This document shows, piece by piece, positions 8,726-21,133 of a stretch of 64,000 bases of DNA. Under the pieces are notes generated by a model that saw nothing but the letters and a program-made list of their open reading frames with translations, made no database searches and had not been told where the DNA came from. The stretch is from an uncultured Oscillospiraceae bacterium (GTDB taxonomy: Bacteria > Bacillota > Clostridia > Oscillospirales > Oscillospiraceae): positions 1 through 64,000 of the forward strand of contig CAJUKH010000037.1 in NCBI GenBank assembly GCA_910587345.1. The letters are read 5' to 3'. The stretch's first letter is position 1. Each line of letters opens with the position of its first letter. Position numbers and translations under genes: made by a program.

Positions 8726-9013
8726 CTTCTGAAACCCCTTTTACACAAAAACTCTTGCTTTATATACTCGATTATAAATATTTACCTACTGCCCACAATG
8801 CATATTTATAGGTCCCTTTTTCATGCGTGCACAATGCAAAAAGGAGCTGAAATAATTACATATTTATTTGATGTTATGCCTGATCAACACAAGGCAAAAT
8901 TGAGTTTTTCTTATCCTATCACTTCTCTACTATACCTGTCAAGCATACTAACGGATATTCAATATGTATTTTGTATTCCTATTCCTCCATTTCTCTTTTC
9001 TTTCCTTCAAGAT
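8726..9013. other. AT-rich intergenic stretch
   Basis: About 290 bp between the orphan gene and the rpoC terminator, markedly AT-rich. A possible minus-strand promoter is at 8771-8798 (TTGTGG, 16 bp, TATAAT). Nothing else recognisable; an apparent reading frame here merely runs on antisense into rpoC. Confidence 0.45.
8771..8798 (-). promoter_or_regulatory. Candidate promoter of AT-rich orphan gene
   Basis: Minus strand TTGTGG (8798-8793), 16-bp spacer, TATAAT (8776-8771), about 45 bp before the start codon. The -35 is weak. Confidence 0.35.
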
Positions 9014-9047
9014 AAAAAGGCCCGCAGATCAAAAGATCTGCGAGCCC
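9014..9047 (-). terminator. rpoBC terminator
   Basis: A minus-strand hairpin built on CGCAGATC/GATCTGCG (9019-9047) is followed by TTTTTATC (9018-9011). It sits 20 bp past the rpoC stop. Confidence 0.9.
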
Positions 9048-9067
9048 TTCTTTTCTTGATTATTAAG

Positions 9068-12847
<3,780 letters not shown>

Positions 12848-12867
12848 AATTCTGTACCCTCCCTTTC

Positions 12868-15800
12868 TTATTCGTCGTCCTCGCCGTCGTCGGCGAAATC
12901 GTCCTCGGAGAACTCATCGGCAAAATCCTCGTCGTCCTCCTCATCCTCCTCATCGGCAATGACGTCCCCCTCGGCGTTCATCTCACCGGTGGAGAAGCCG
13001 CCCGCAGAGGCGAACTCGTTTTCATCCCGATACTGGTAGAACTCGTCGTCCTCCCGGACACGGTCGGGGGGATAGGTATCCTCGTCCTCTTCCTTCAGCT
13101 CAATGATGGAGCCGTCCCGGTCCAAAACCTGAATGTCCAGACACAACGCCTGCAGTTCCTTCACCAGAACCTTAAAGGCCTCGGGCACGCCGGGAGAGGG
13201 CACGTTATGGCCCTTTACGATGGCCTCGTAGGTCTTGACACGTCCCGTTACATCGTCGGACTTGACGGTGAGCATCTCCCGCAGGGTGTAGGCGGCGCCA
13301 TAGGCCTCCAAAGCCCACATTTCCATCTCGCCGAACCGCTGGCCGCCAAACTGGGCCTTGCCGCCCAGAGGCTGCTGGGTCACCAGAGAGTAGGGACCGG
13401 TGGACCGGGCGTGGATCTTATCATCCACCAGATGGTGGAGCTTGAGGAAGTAGACATAGCCGGTGGTGACCCGGTTGTCGAACTTCTCGCCGGTACGGCC
13501 GTCGTACATTTCGCTCTTGCCGTCCTCGGACAAGCCGGCCTCCTTCAAAAGCTCCTGAATATCCCGCTCGTTGGCGCCGTTGAAGATGGGGGTCGCCACC
13601 TTCCAGCCCAGCGCCTTGGCGGCATAGCCAAGGTGGACCTCCAGCACCTGACCGATGTTCATACGGGAGGGCACGCCCAGAGGATTCAGCACGATATCCA
13701 AAGGCGTTCCGTCGGGCAGGAAGGGCATATCCTCCTGGGGCAGAATACGGGAGACAACACCCTTATTGCCGTGACGGCCGGCCATCTTGTCGCCCACGGA
13801 GATCTTCCGCTTCTGGGCGATGTAGATCCGCACCGCCATATTGACCCCGGGGGGCAACTCGTCCCCATTCTCCCGGGTGAAGACGTCCACATTCACCACG
13901 ATGCCGCTCTCGCCGTGGGGCACTTTCAAAGAGGTGTCACGGACCTCCCGGGCCTTCTCACCGAAGATGGCCCGCAGCAGCCGCTCTTCCGCCGTCAGGT
14001 CGGTTTCGCCCTTGGGGGTGACCTTGCCCACCAGAATGTCGCCGGGACGAACCTCGGCGCCCACACGGATGATGCCCCGCTCGTCCAGGTCCTTCAGGGC
14101 GTCCTCGCCCACGTTGGGGATGTCCCGGGTGATCTCCTCGGGACCCAGCTTGGTGTCCCGGGCCTCGGCCTCATACTCCTCAATGTGAATGGAGGTGAAC
14201 ACGTCGTCCTTCACCATCCGCTCATTGAGCAGGATGGCGTCCTCGTAGTTATAGCCTTCCCAGTTCATAAAGCCCATGAGGATGTTCTTGCCCAGAGCCA
14301 GCTCGCCATGGTCGGTGGAGGGGCCGTCCACCAAAACAGTGCCCGGCTCCAGCAGCTCACCCTTCTCATCATACCTATTGCCGTGGACCCGCTCGCCCAC
14401 GCTGACGATGGGACGCTGGTTGATACAGGTAGTGTGGTTGGAGCGCATAAACTTGGTCAGCTTATAGTCCACCACCCGGCCGTCGTCATAGCGGATGGTG
14501 ATAAAGTCGGCGGACACACGGGTGACCTCACCGTCACCCTCCGCCAGAATGACGATCTCCGAGTCGATACAGTTCTTGTATTCCTGACCGGTGGCCACGA
14601 TAGGAGCCTCGGTGGTCAGAAGGGGCACGGCCTGCCGCTGCATGTTAGCGCCCATCATGGCCCGGGTGGCGTCGTCGTTCTCCAGGAAGGGGATCATGGC
14701 GGTGGCGATGGACACCATCATCTTGGGGGCCACGTCAATGTAGTCCACCCGCTCCCGGTCCACGTCGATGATCTCGTTGCGGTAGCGGCAGGTGATACGC
14801 TCGTTGGTGAGGCAGCCGTTCTCATCGGTAGGCTCGGTGGCCTGGGCGATGATATACTGATCCTCCACATCGGCGGTCATATACTCCACCTCGTCGGTGA
14901 GCTTGCCGGTGGCCTTGTCCACCTTCCGGTAGGGGGTCTCGATAAAGCCGTACCGGTTCACCTTGGCGTAGGAGGCCAGATAGGAGATCAGACCGATGTT
15001 GGGGCCTTCGGGAGTCTCCAAAGGACACAGACGGCCATAGTGGGAGTAGTGGATATCACGGACATCGAAGGAGGCCCGGTCCCGGCTCAGACCGCCGGGG
15101 CCCAGTGCGGACACACGGCGCTTGTGGGTCAGCTCGGCCAAGGGGTTGGTCTGGTCCATGAACTGGCTCAGGGGGCTGGAGCCGAAAAACTCCTTGATGG
15201 CGGCGGTAACGGGCCGGATGTTGATCAGGCTCTGGGGGGTCACAATGTCCAGATCCTGAACGGTCATCCGCTCCCGAATGACACGCTCCATCCGGCTAAA
15301 GCCGATACGGAACTGATTCTGAAGCAGTTCGCCCACACAGCGCAGACGGCGGTTGCCCAGATGGTCGATATCGTCAGGCACACCCACGCCGCTTGCAAGG
15401 CCGTTGAGATAGTTGATGGAAGCCATGATATCGTCCACGATAATGTGCTTGGGCACCAGATCGTCCCGATGGTCGCTGACCAGTTCCTTCAGGGTCTCCT
15501 CATCCCCGTTGGCCTGTGCGATCAGGTCCATCAGCACGGGATAGCGGACGCTTTCCGTGATGCCGCACTCCTCGGGGGCAAAGGACACAAAGCCCTTCAT
15601 GTCCACCATGTGGTTGGAGAAGACCTTTACCGGCTTCCCCTCCATGTCCAGAACCACCTCGTTGACTCCCTTGGCCTGAAGGTCCCAGGCCTGCTCCCGG
15701 GTCAGGGTCTCTCCCGCGTCGGCAAGGATCTCGCCGGTGGCGGGGTCCACGACGGGCTGGGCCAGGGTGTGGCCGGAGATACGGGGGGCAATGGCCATCT

Positions 15801-16629
15801 TCTTGTTGAACTTATACCGGCCCACGGCGGACAGATCATACCGCCGGGCGTCGAAGAAGAGTCCGTTCATCAGGTTCTCGGCAGAGTCCACCGTGGGAGG
15901 CTCGCCGGGCCGGAGCTTGCGGTAGATCTCCAGCATGGCCTCCTCATAGGTCTTGCAGGTATCCTTCTCCAGCGTCGCCACGATGCGGGGGTCCTCGCCG
16001 AACATCTCCAAAATTTCGACGTCGCTCCGGGGCCCGGTGGCCCGGATGAGACAGGTGACGGGAATCTTCCGGTTTTTGTCGATACGGACCCAGAACACAT
16101 CGGAAAGGTCGGTCTCATACTCCAACCAGGCGCCCCGGCCGGGGATGATAGTGGTGCCGTAAGTCAAATTCTCCGCCTTATCCGCCGTCCGGGCAAAGTA
16201 CATACCGGGAGAACGGACGATCTGGGAGACGATGACCCGTTCGGCGCCGTTGATGACAAAGGTACCCGCCTTGGTCATCAGCGGGAAATCACCCATAAAG
16301 ATCTCCTGCTCCTTGATCTCCTCGGTCTCCTTGTTGCGAAGACGCACCCGCACCTTGATGGGGGCGGCATAGGTGGCGTCCCGGGCCTTGCACTCCTCCA
16401 CAGAGTATTTGGGTTCCTCATCCATGGTGTAGTTGATAAAGGAAAGCTCCAGGTTCCCTGCGTAGTCGGCGATCGACCCCACATCCCGGAAAACCTCCTC
16501 CAGCCCTTTCTCCAGGAACCACCGGTAGGAGTTCTTCTGGATCTCCAGGAGGTTGGGCATCTCCAAAAGCTCCTGGTGGCGGGCAAAGCTCTTACGGAGT
16601 GTCTTGCCGTAGTAGATGTCCTTGACCAT
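12868..16629 (-). CDS. rpoB: RNA polymerase beta subunit
   Basis: 1253 aa from ATG 16629, which begins MVKDIYYGKTLRKSF like the family and has GAGGTG upstream. A GTG at 16695 with a reasonable AAAGG site would add 22 basic residues and cannot be excluded. The rifampicin region is intact and sensitive-type: Asp492, His502 and Ser507 correspond to E. coli 516, 526 and 531. The highly conserved GRLCPLETPEGPNIGLI and KMAGRHGNKGVVS segments are present. The C-terminus carries a long run of Asp/Glu (about 45 residues), an acidic tail. Confidence 0.98.
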   Translation of the reverse strand: MVKDIYYGKTLRKSFARHQELLEMPNLLEIQKNSYRWFLEKGLEEVFRDVGSIADYAGNLELSFINYTMDEEPKYSVEECKARDATYAAPIKVRVRLRNKETEEIKEQEIFMGDFPLMTKAGTFVINGAERVIVSQIVRSPGMYFARTADKAENLTYGTTIIPGRGAWLEYETDLSDVFWVRIDKNRKIPVTCLIRATGPRSDVEILEMFGEDPRIVATLEKDTCKTYEEAMLEIYRKLRPGEPPTVDSAENLMNGLFFDARRYDLSAVGRYKFNKKMAIAPRISGHTLAQPVVDPATGEILADAGETLTREQAWDLQAKGVNEVVLDMEGKPVKVFSNHMVDMKGFVSFAPEECGITESVRYPVLMDLIAQANGDEETLKELVSDHRDDLVPKHIIVDDIMASINYLNGLASGVGVPDDIDHLGNRRLRCVGELLQNQFRIGFSRMERVIRERMTVQDLDIVTPQSLINIRPVTAAIKEFFGSSPLSQFMDQTNPLAELTHKRRVSALGPGGLSRDRASFDVRDIHYSHYGRLCPLETPEGPNIGLISYLASYAKVNRYGFIETPYRKVDKATGKLTDEVEYMTADVEDQYIIAQATEPTDENGCLTNERITCRYRNEIIDVDRERVDYIDVAPKMMVSIATAMIPFLENDDATRAMMGANMQRQAVPLLTTEAPIVATGQEYKNCIDSEIVILAEGDGEVTRVSADFITIRYDDGRVVDYKLTKFMRSNHTTCINQRPIVSVGERVHGNRYDEKGELLEPGTVLVDGPSTDHGELALGKNILMGFMNWEGYNYEDAILLNERMVKDDVFTSIHIEEYEAEARDTKLGPEEITRDIPNVGEDALKDLDERGIIRVGAEVRPGDILVGKVTPKGETDLTAEERLLRAIFGEKAREVRDTSLKVPHGESGIVVNVDVFTRENGDELPPGVNMAVRIYIAQKRKISVGDKMAGRHGNKGVVSRILPQEDMPFLPDGTPLDIVLNPLGVPSRMNIGQVLEVHLGYAAKALGWKVATPIFNGANERDIQELLKEAGLSEDGKSEMYDGRTGEKFDNRVTTGYVYFLKLHHLVDDKIHARSTGPYSLVTQQPLGGKAQFGGQRFGEMEMWALEAYGAAYTLREMLTVKSDDVTGRVKTYEAIVKGHNVPSPGVPEAFKVLVKELQALCLDIQVLDRDGSIIELKEEDEDTYPPDRVREDDEFYQYRDENEFASAGGFSTGEMNAEGDVIADEEDEEDDEDFADEFSEDDFADDGEDDE

Positions 16630-16863
16630 GTAGAATTCACACCTCGTTTTTCGTATTTCCGGCGAAAAAACGTCCTTTTTCTTCCGTTTTTTCACCTTTC
16701 CGGCTGCCTTTTCTCGTCATTTCAAACAAAAGATGGTTTTGATACACCCGGAAGGGTTGTCGCTTTGCTTCCTCTTCCTCTTGCCTTTTCCACCGGTTTG
16801 TGATAAACTGACCGCAGCGTGGAAAATTGGATGTATTTTCTCTTTTGCATATAAAAGCATTTC

Positions 16864-16892
16864 AGTATAGCACGTTTTTCCTGTAAAGTCAA
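16864..16892 (-). promoter_or_regulatory. rpoBC promoter
   Basis: Minus strand TTGACT (16892-16887), 17 bp, TATACT (16869-16864): near consensus. It gives a leader of about 230 nt before the ATG at 16629; no L10/L12 genes precede it here. Confidence 0.85.
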
Positions 16893-16911
16893 TACGTTAC
16901 ACCGGGAAAAT

Positions 16912-16935
16912 ATCTGGAGCGATCCAGATTTTTTT
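16912..16935 (+). terminator. Small hairpin with T7 between divergent genes
   Basis: ATCTGGA (16912-16918) pairs with TCCAGAT (16923-16929), followed by seven T. It lies 20 bp before the glycosyltransferase start and just upstream of the rpoB promoter, so it could stop plus-strand read-through or act as an attenuator. Confidence 0.5.
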
Positions 16936-16955
16936 CATGTCTGGAGGTGTTTTTC

Positions 16956-18293
16956 GTGCCCCTTCTCTCTAAAAAAAGTCCGGCCGCTTTCGGTCTGCTT
17001 CTCTGTCTGGCCGCTTTATACCGCTGCGCCACCCTGTCCGGCAGCGGCTGGGACCATCTGCTGGTCCCCCTCGCCATGCTGTCCCTGCTCATTCTGGCTC
17101 TTCTTCTGCTGAAAAGGGCGGGGTTTTCGGAAAATGCTCTGGCCGCCGCCCTTTTCCCTCTGGGGCTGGCCTTTTTCCTGCGGGCCTTTCTCATGCCCTG
17201 CGTCACCTCGGACTATCAGAATTTTCTTTCCCACTGGGTGGAATACTTCCGCCAAAACGGCGGCTTTTTGGCCCTGAAAGACCCTGTGGGCAACTACAAT
17301 GTCCCCTATCTCTATATGCTCGCCGCCCTTTCCCACCTGCCGCTCAACGACCTATACGGCATTAAGCTCTTCTCCATTCTCTTCGATGTCCTTCTGGCCT
17401 GGGGCGGCCTTCGTCTGGCAAGGACCCGCACCGCCGACCGCTCGGTCTGGCTCATCACCTTCTTTTCCCTTCTCCTGCTGCCCACCGTGATCCTCAACGG
17501 CGCCTGCTGGGGGCAGTGCGACAGTGTCTGGGCCGCCTTGTGCCTCCATGCTCTTGCCTGCGCTCTTGAGGATAAGCCGGTCCCCTCTCTGGTCCTGCTG
17601 GCCCTCGCCTTTTCCTTTAAGCTGCAGGCCATCTTCCTCATTCCCCTCTGGGCCGCCTTCTGGTTTGCTGGAAAGCTCAGGACCCATGAGCTTTTCGCTT
17701 TCCCTCTTGCCTTCTTTCTCTCCATCTCCCCCGCGCTCATGCTGGGCAAACCTCTGGGGGCTATCCTCTCCATCTATCTTGAGCAGGCGGGAGACAGTGT
17801 GGCCTGGCAGACGGTGAACTACAACTCCCCCTCCCTTTTTTCCCTCTTTCCCTACCGCTTCTCCTTCTCCCCCGCCGCCCCCAAGCTGGCCATCGCCGCC
17901 GCCTTTGCCTTTATGCTGGCCGTTCTGGCCCTTCTGTTCTTCCGCCGAAAGCATCTTGACGGCACCGTTTATCTTCTGGCGGCGGCCGCCCTCTCTCTGG
18001 GCATCCCCTTTCTCCTGCCCTATATGCATGAGCGGTACTTCTTTCTGGGGGGAATCCTCCTTGTGGTCTGGGCCTGCCTCTGGCCCAGACACACCCCGGC
18101 AGCCGCCGGGGCAGAGCTGGCCTCTCTGGGCGGCTATCACGCCTATCTGATGGGCCGCTATCTTCTCCCCCTCACCCTTTTTGGCACCACCTGGGCTCAA
18201 CTGCTGGAAGGGCTTTGTATGCTGGCGGCCATCCTCACCGTCACAGTGACTTTTCTCTTCTCCCTTTACGGCAAAAAGAGCGTTTCTCTATGA
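16956..18293 (+). CDS. Polytopic membrane glycosyltransferase (Gpi18/GT-C-like)
   Basis: 445 aa. GTG at 16956 is chosen because GGAGGT at 16943-16948 sits 7 nt upstream; an earlier GTG at 16947 overlaps that site. The protein is almost wholly hydrophobic with about 10-11 membrane helices. A large loop after the second or third helix contains SDYQNFLSHWVEYF, and a later WGQCDSVWAAL segment resembles the conserved acidic loop of GT-C glycosyltransferases of the COG5542 (Gpi18-like) type that use lipid-linked sugars. A role in glycosylating envelope polymers or proteins is inference. It converges on another member of the same broad group and shares a terminator with it. Confidence 0.65.
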   Translation: MPLLSKKSPAAFGLLLCLAALYRCATLSGSGWDHLLVPLAMLSLLILALLLLKRAGFSENALAAALFPLGLAFFLRAFLMPCVTSDYQNFLSHWVEYFRQNGGFLALKDPVGNYNVPYLYMLAALSHLPLNDLYGIKLFSILFDVLLAWGGLRLARTRTADRSVWLITFFSLLLLPTVILNGACWGQCDSVWAALCLHALACALEDKPVPSLVLLALAFSFKLQAIFLIPLWAAFWFAGKLRTHELFAFPLAFFLSISPALMLGKPLGAILSIYLEQAGDSVAWQTVNYNSPSLFSLFPYRFSFSPAAPKLAIAAAFAFMLAVLALLFFRRKHLDGTVYLLAAAALSLGIPFLLPYMHERYFFLGGILLVVWACLWPRHTPAAAGAELASLGGYHAYLMGRYLLPLTLFGTTWAQLLEGLCMLAAILTVTVTFLFSLYGKKSVSL

Positions 18294-18310
18294 GAGAAAC
18301 GCTCTTTTTT
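18278..18310. terminator. Bidirectional terminator of convergent glycosyltransferase genes
   Basis: GAGCGTTTCTC (18278-18288) pairs with GAGAAACGCTC (18294-18304), with A5 before and T6 after, so it works both ways. It overlaps the stop codon of the plus-strand gene and abuts that of the minus-strand gene. Confidence 0.9.
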
Positions 18311-19587
18311 CACATGACCTGTCCCCAGCAGAGATAGCGAAAGCAGAACACTATCTGCAAAAGCCCCATCCCTGCCGTCAACCACCTTGTCAGCCCGGGC
18401 CGCCCCTCCAGCTCCACCGCCCCGAACCAGAAAAAGGGCAGCGCGCAAGCGAGATACCGCCCGGCGCTCAACAGCCAGGACAGGCAGTAATTTAAAATGA
18501 AATAAACAAAGGCATAAAGGGTAAACATACTCCTGTGCTTCTCCCGGCTCCGCCATAAAAGAAAGGCAAAAAGAGGAAACAGCGCAAGCTCCGGAATCCA
18601 CATTTCCCACCGGGTGGACACATTGGGCCAGGTAAAGGCATTTTTCGCCAGATAGGCCAGCACCTCCGGAAACCACTGAAACCCCTGGGACCAGTGCTTC
18701 TGCATCTCCACAAAGGCAAAGGGGTCCCCCGCCACCCGGTAATTGAGCAGGAAATAGACCCCGCTTCCCAGTACCGGCGCCGCCAGCAAAGGCAGCTTCC
18801 CCGCCATCCGCAGCAGGGTCCGCCCCCGCTCTTTCCCCGTTCGGGCAAAAGGTTTTTCCTGGCAAAACAGTTCTGCCCCCGCCGCCCCCACCAGCAGCAC
18901 CCCCTGCATCCGGGTCATGGCGGCCAGAACGCCCCATATCGCCGCCCTTCCCCACTGGTGCCGCCGGATATGATATAACCCCGCCGCCGTGGTGAGCAGG
19001 AACAGGCTTTCCGTCATAATGCCGCCGAAAAAGAAGGAAAAGGGGAAGCTCCACAGCAGCGCCAGGCTCCGCCCTGCGGCAGAGCGGCCGTACTCCTCCG
19101 CCGCCAGCCGGTAGACATACACGCTCCCCCAGCCAAAGCAGAGCCAGCTGACCCCCATCCCCGCCAAAGCGGTATCTCCCACCAGCACGGTCACCCCACG
19201 CACCAGCCAGACATAGAGTGGGAAGAAGACCAAAAACAGGGGCTTTCCCTCCTCCAGATACCCCCCATAGCCCAGCTCCGCCAAATGGGTGTAGTGGGGC
19301 GCATCCCACCGGCTCCAAAGGGCCGGCAGCTCCCCAGGCCCCACGCCGTCCCCGGTGAGCAGGCGGTAGACCAAAAGGCTCACAACCGCCCAGCACAGCC
19401 GAAAGGCCAGCGCGGCGCAAAAGACCCGCAGGAGCGCCCCGCCGTCGGGCCGCTCCCCCCGATGTTCCGGCAGGGCCACGCCCCCTCTCACCGGGGACAG
19501 CCCGCTTTCCCAAAGCCACCGGCGGACCAGCAGTGCGGCAAACCCCGCAGATCCCGCCGTGGCAAGCAACTCCCAAAACAACAGCAT
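18310..19587 (-). CDS. PIG-V/Gpi18-like membrane mannosyltransferase homologue
   Basis: 425 aa from ATG 19587, 7 nt after GGAGG; an in-frame extension upstream lacks a start with a site. About 10 membrane helices. The first outer loop has LWSRWDAPHYTHLAELGY, the W-D-H arrangement typical of the PIG-V family, followed by FFPLYVWLVR. PIG-V adds mannose to GPI precursors in eukaryotes; bacterial homologues are poorly characterised and probably use polyprenyl-phosphate sugars. The GC content is high. No substrate is deducible. Confidence 0.75.
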   Translation of the reverse strand: MLLFWELLATAGSAGFAALLVRRWLWESGLSPVRGGVALPEHRGERPDGGALLRVFCAALAFRLCWAVVSLLVYRLLTGDGVGPGELPALWSRWDAPHYTHLAELGYGGYLEEGKPLFLVFFPLYVWLVRGVTVLVGDTALAGMGVSWLCFGWGSVYVYRLAAEEYGRSAAGRSLALLWSFPFSFFFGGIMTESLFLLTTAAGLYHIRRHQWGRAAIWGVLAAMTRMQGVLLVGAAGAELFCQEKPFARTGKERGRTLLRMAGKLPLLAAPVLGSGVYFLLNYRVAGDPFAFVEMQKHWSQGFQWFPEVLAYLAKNAFTWPNVSTRWEMWIPELALFPLFAFLLWRSREKHRSMFTLYAFVYFILNYCLSWLLSAGRYLACALPFFWFGAVELEGRPGLTRWLTAGMGLLQIVFCFRYLCWGQVM

Positions 19588-19665
19588 AAACTTCCCTCCG
19601 CTCCCATCATAGCACGCTTTCGGCCGCTTTGGCAAATTTTTCTCTCCTTTTTCTCCCTGTTGACA

Positions 19666-19694
19666 TTGACAAGCCGGTCAAAAAATGTTACAAT
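19666..19694 (+). promoter_or_regulatory. Consensus promoter with nearby repeats
   Basis: TTGACA (19666-19671), 17 bp, TACAAT (19689-19694); a second TTGACA directly precedes it at 19660. Downstream, GTTACAA occurs twice (19687, 19698) and an imperfect inverted copy TTTGTAAT follows, a possible operator. Confidence 0.8.
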
Positions 19695-19744
19695 CTGGTT
19701 ACAAACTTTGCAACCAATTTGTAATCTTTATGAGGAGGACCCCC

Positions 19745-20038
19745 ATGGCGGACAAGAAAGAATTTCCCCTGACTTACAAAGGCCATCCCCTGCGCCGCAA
19801 GGATAATCTCATCTACTACGGCAGCATGGCCGATAAATATATCATTGCCATTCAGATCCTCTCTTCCCAAAAAGAGGGGGATCTGGATGTGGCCAATAAG
19901 ATCTCGGTCCAGCTCCAGCTCACCGACCCCGACCTGAAAAGCCGGGACCGTGTGGTAAAGAAGAGCGAAAAGGCTAATCTTTACGATGCCATGGACGTAG
20001 GCGCCATCTGGTTGGAACGCGCCCTGTCCGGCAAATAA
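19745..20038 (+). CDS. Conserved hypothetical small protein
   Basis: 97 aa; ATG at 19745 follows GAGGAGG. The sequence is soluble and charged, beginning MADKKEFPLTYKGHPL, with a central IIAIQILSSQKEGDLDVANKI segment (split: beta strand then helix) and no Cys. I do not recognise a named family. It has a strong promoter and precedes the NlpC/P60 gene by 50 bp, so the two may be co-transcribed. Confidence 0.75.
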   Translation: MADKKEFPLTYKGHPLRRKDNLIYYGSMADKYIIAIQILSSQKEGDLDVANKISVQLQLTDPDLKSRDRVVKKSEKANLYDAMDVGAIWLERALSGK

Positions 20039-20088
20039 AAGCGCTCATACAAAAGATCCGATAGAGATACAGAAAGGATGCGATTCCA

Positions 20089-21000
20089 ATGCCTTCCATA
20101 ACTCGCGCTCTGCGCACCGCATTACTCGGTAGTGTTTTGTCGGCTCTCTGTGTGGTGGGAGCTTCCGCCGCCTGTGTAGGGGCCGGCACCGTCACCGCCG
20201 ATGCTCTCCGCCTCCGGTCCGAGGCCAACACCGAATCCTCCATTCTGGCCACCGCCACCCTGGGGGATACCGTGGTGGTTTTGGAAGAGGCGGAAGACAA
20301 CTGGTATAAGGTGGACTACCTCTCCATCGAAGGCTATATGTCCGGCGAATATCTGGACATTGCCCCCCAGGCTGACGTGGCCATCGGTTACGGCGTGGTC
20401 CAGACCGACGGCGCCACCCTGAATGTCCGCACCGGTCCCAGTACCGACTGCGAGCTGGTCACCGTCCTCTACCCCGGCACGGTGGTCACCATCAACGGCG
20501 TGGACAACGGTTGGTATAAAATTTCCCACGGCGGCGCCACCGGCTATGTCTCCAGCGACTATATGGTCACCTGCAAAGACTCCGCCGGCTCCCGGGGAGA
20601 CGATACCGTCACCGCCGCCTCCGCCTCTCTGGGCGTTCAGGTGGTGGAGTACGCCAAGCAGTTTTTGGGCCGGCCCTATGTCTGGGGCGGCAACGGCCCC
20701 AACAGCTTTGACTGCTCCGGCTTTACCAAGTATGTCTATGCTCACTTCGGCTATACCCTGAACCGTACCGCCAGCGCCCAGCTGTCCAACGGTGTCTCGG
20801 TCTCCCGCAGCGAGCTTCAGCCCGGCGATTTGGTCTTCTTCTACAACGGCCGGGTCTCCACCCCCGTATCCCATGTGGGGATCTATGTGGGTGACGGCCA
20901 GTTCATCCACGCCTCCACCAACACTTACGCGGTGCAGTATGACAGTCTCTACTCCAACCATTACAACAACACCTACGTCTACGCCCGCCGTATTTTCTGA
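20089..21000 (+). CDS. Secreted SH3b/NlpC-P60 peptidoglycan endopeptidase
   Basis: 303 aa. An N-terminal signal peptide (residues 1-28, ending ASA) is followed by two bacterial SH3 domains (about 33-92 and 98-163) and a C-terminal NlpC/P60 domain (about 183-303). The catalytic triad is Cys209 (FDCSGF), His262 (SHVGIY) and His274 (FIHAS). Such enzymes cut stem peptides between gamma-D-Glu and the diamino acid; SH3b domains bind the wall. It acts outside the cell in wall turnover or spore/vegetative lysis. A terminator follows immediately. Confidence 0.93.
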   Translation: MPSITRALRTALLGSVLSALCVVGASAACVGAGTVTADALRLRSEANTESSILATATLGDTVVVLEEAEDNWYKVDYLSIEGYMSGEYLDIAPQADVAIGYGVVQTDGATLNVRTGPSTDCELVTVLYPGTVVTINGVDNGWYKISHGGATGYVSSDYMVTCKDSAGSRGDDTVTAASASLGVQVVEYAKQFLGRPYVWGGNGPNSFDCSGFTKYVYAHFGYTLNRTASAQLSNGVSVSRSELQPGDLVFFYNGRVSTPVSHVGIYVGDGQFIHASTNTYAVQYDSLYSNHYNNTYVYARRIF

Positions 21001-21016
21001 GAAATAGAAAGCCTGA

Positions 21017-21048
21017 ACAGTCGCCTCAAACGGGGCGGCTGTTTTTTT
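21017..21048 (+). terminator. Terminator after NlpC/P60 gene
   Basis: ACAGTCGCC (21017-21025) pairs with GGCGGCTGT (21034-21042, one G-U), then a T7 tract. Confidence 0.85.
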
Positions 21049-21069
21049 ACCCCTTTTTTCGGCAAAAAC

Positions 21070-21098
21070 TTGCCTTTTTCCTCCAAACGCAGTACTGT
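21070..21098 (+). promoter_or_regulatory. Candidate promoter of sigma-like gene
   Basis: TTGCCT (21070-21075), 17 bp, TACTGT (21093-21098). Both boxes are imperfect. If used, the left arm of the nearby inverted repeat falls in the spacer. Confidence 0.4.
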
Positions 21099-21126
21099 TA
21101 TTTCTTCCACTATCATTGTTTGGAGG
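21080..21126 (+). promoter_or_regulatory. Inverted repeat covering the ribosome-binding site
   Basis: CCTCCAAAC (21080-21088) is the exact complement of GTTTGGAGG (21118-21126), which contains the GGAGG ribosome-binding site of the gene starting at 21134. Either an RNA hairpin that hides the site or a DNA operator; which depends on the transcription start. Confidence 0.55.
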
Positions 21127-21133
21127 TACAGTT

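Noticed and set aside
15130..15200. Possible rifampicin-resistance changes in rpoB
   Set aside because: Asp492, His502 and Ser507 at the E. coli 516, 526 and 531 positions are wild-type; other differences are ordinary lineage variation.
16629..16695. GTG at 16695 as start of rpoB
   Set aside because: It would add 22 basic residues not usual for the family; the ATG at 16629 gives the usual N-terminus. Not fully excluded.
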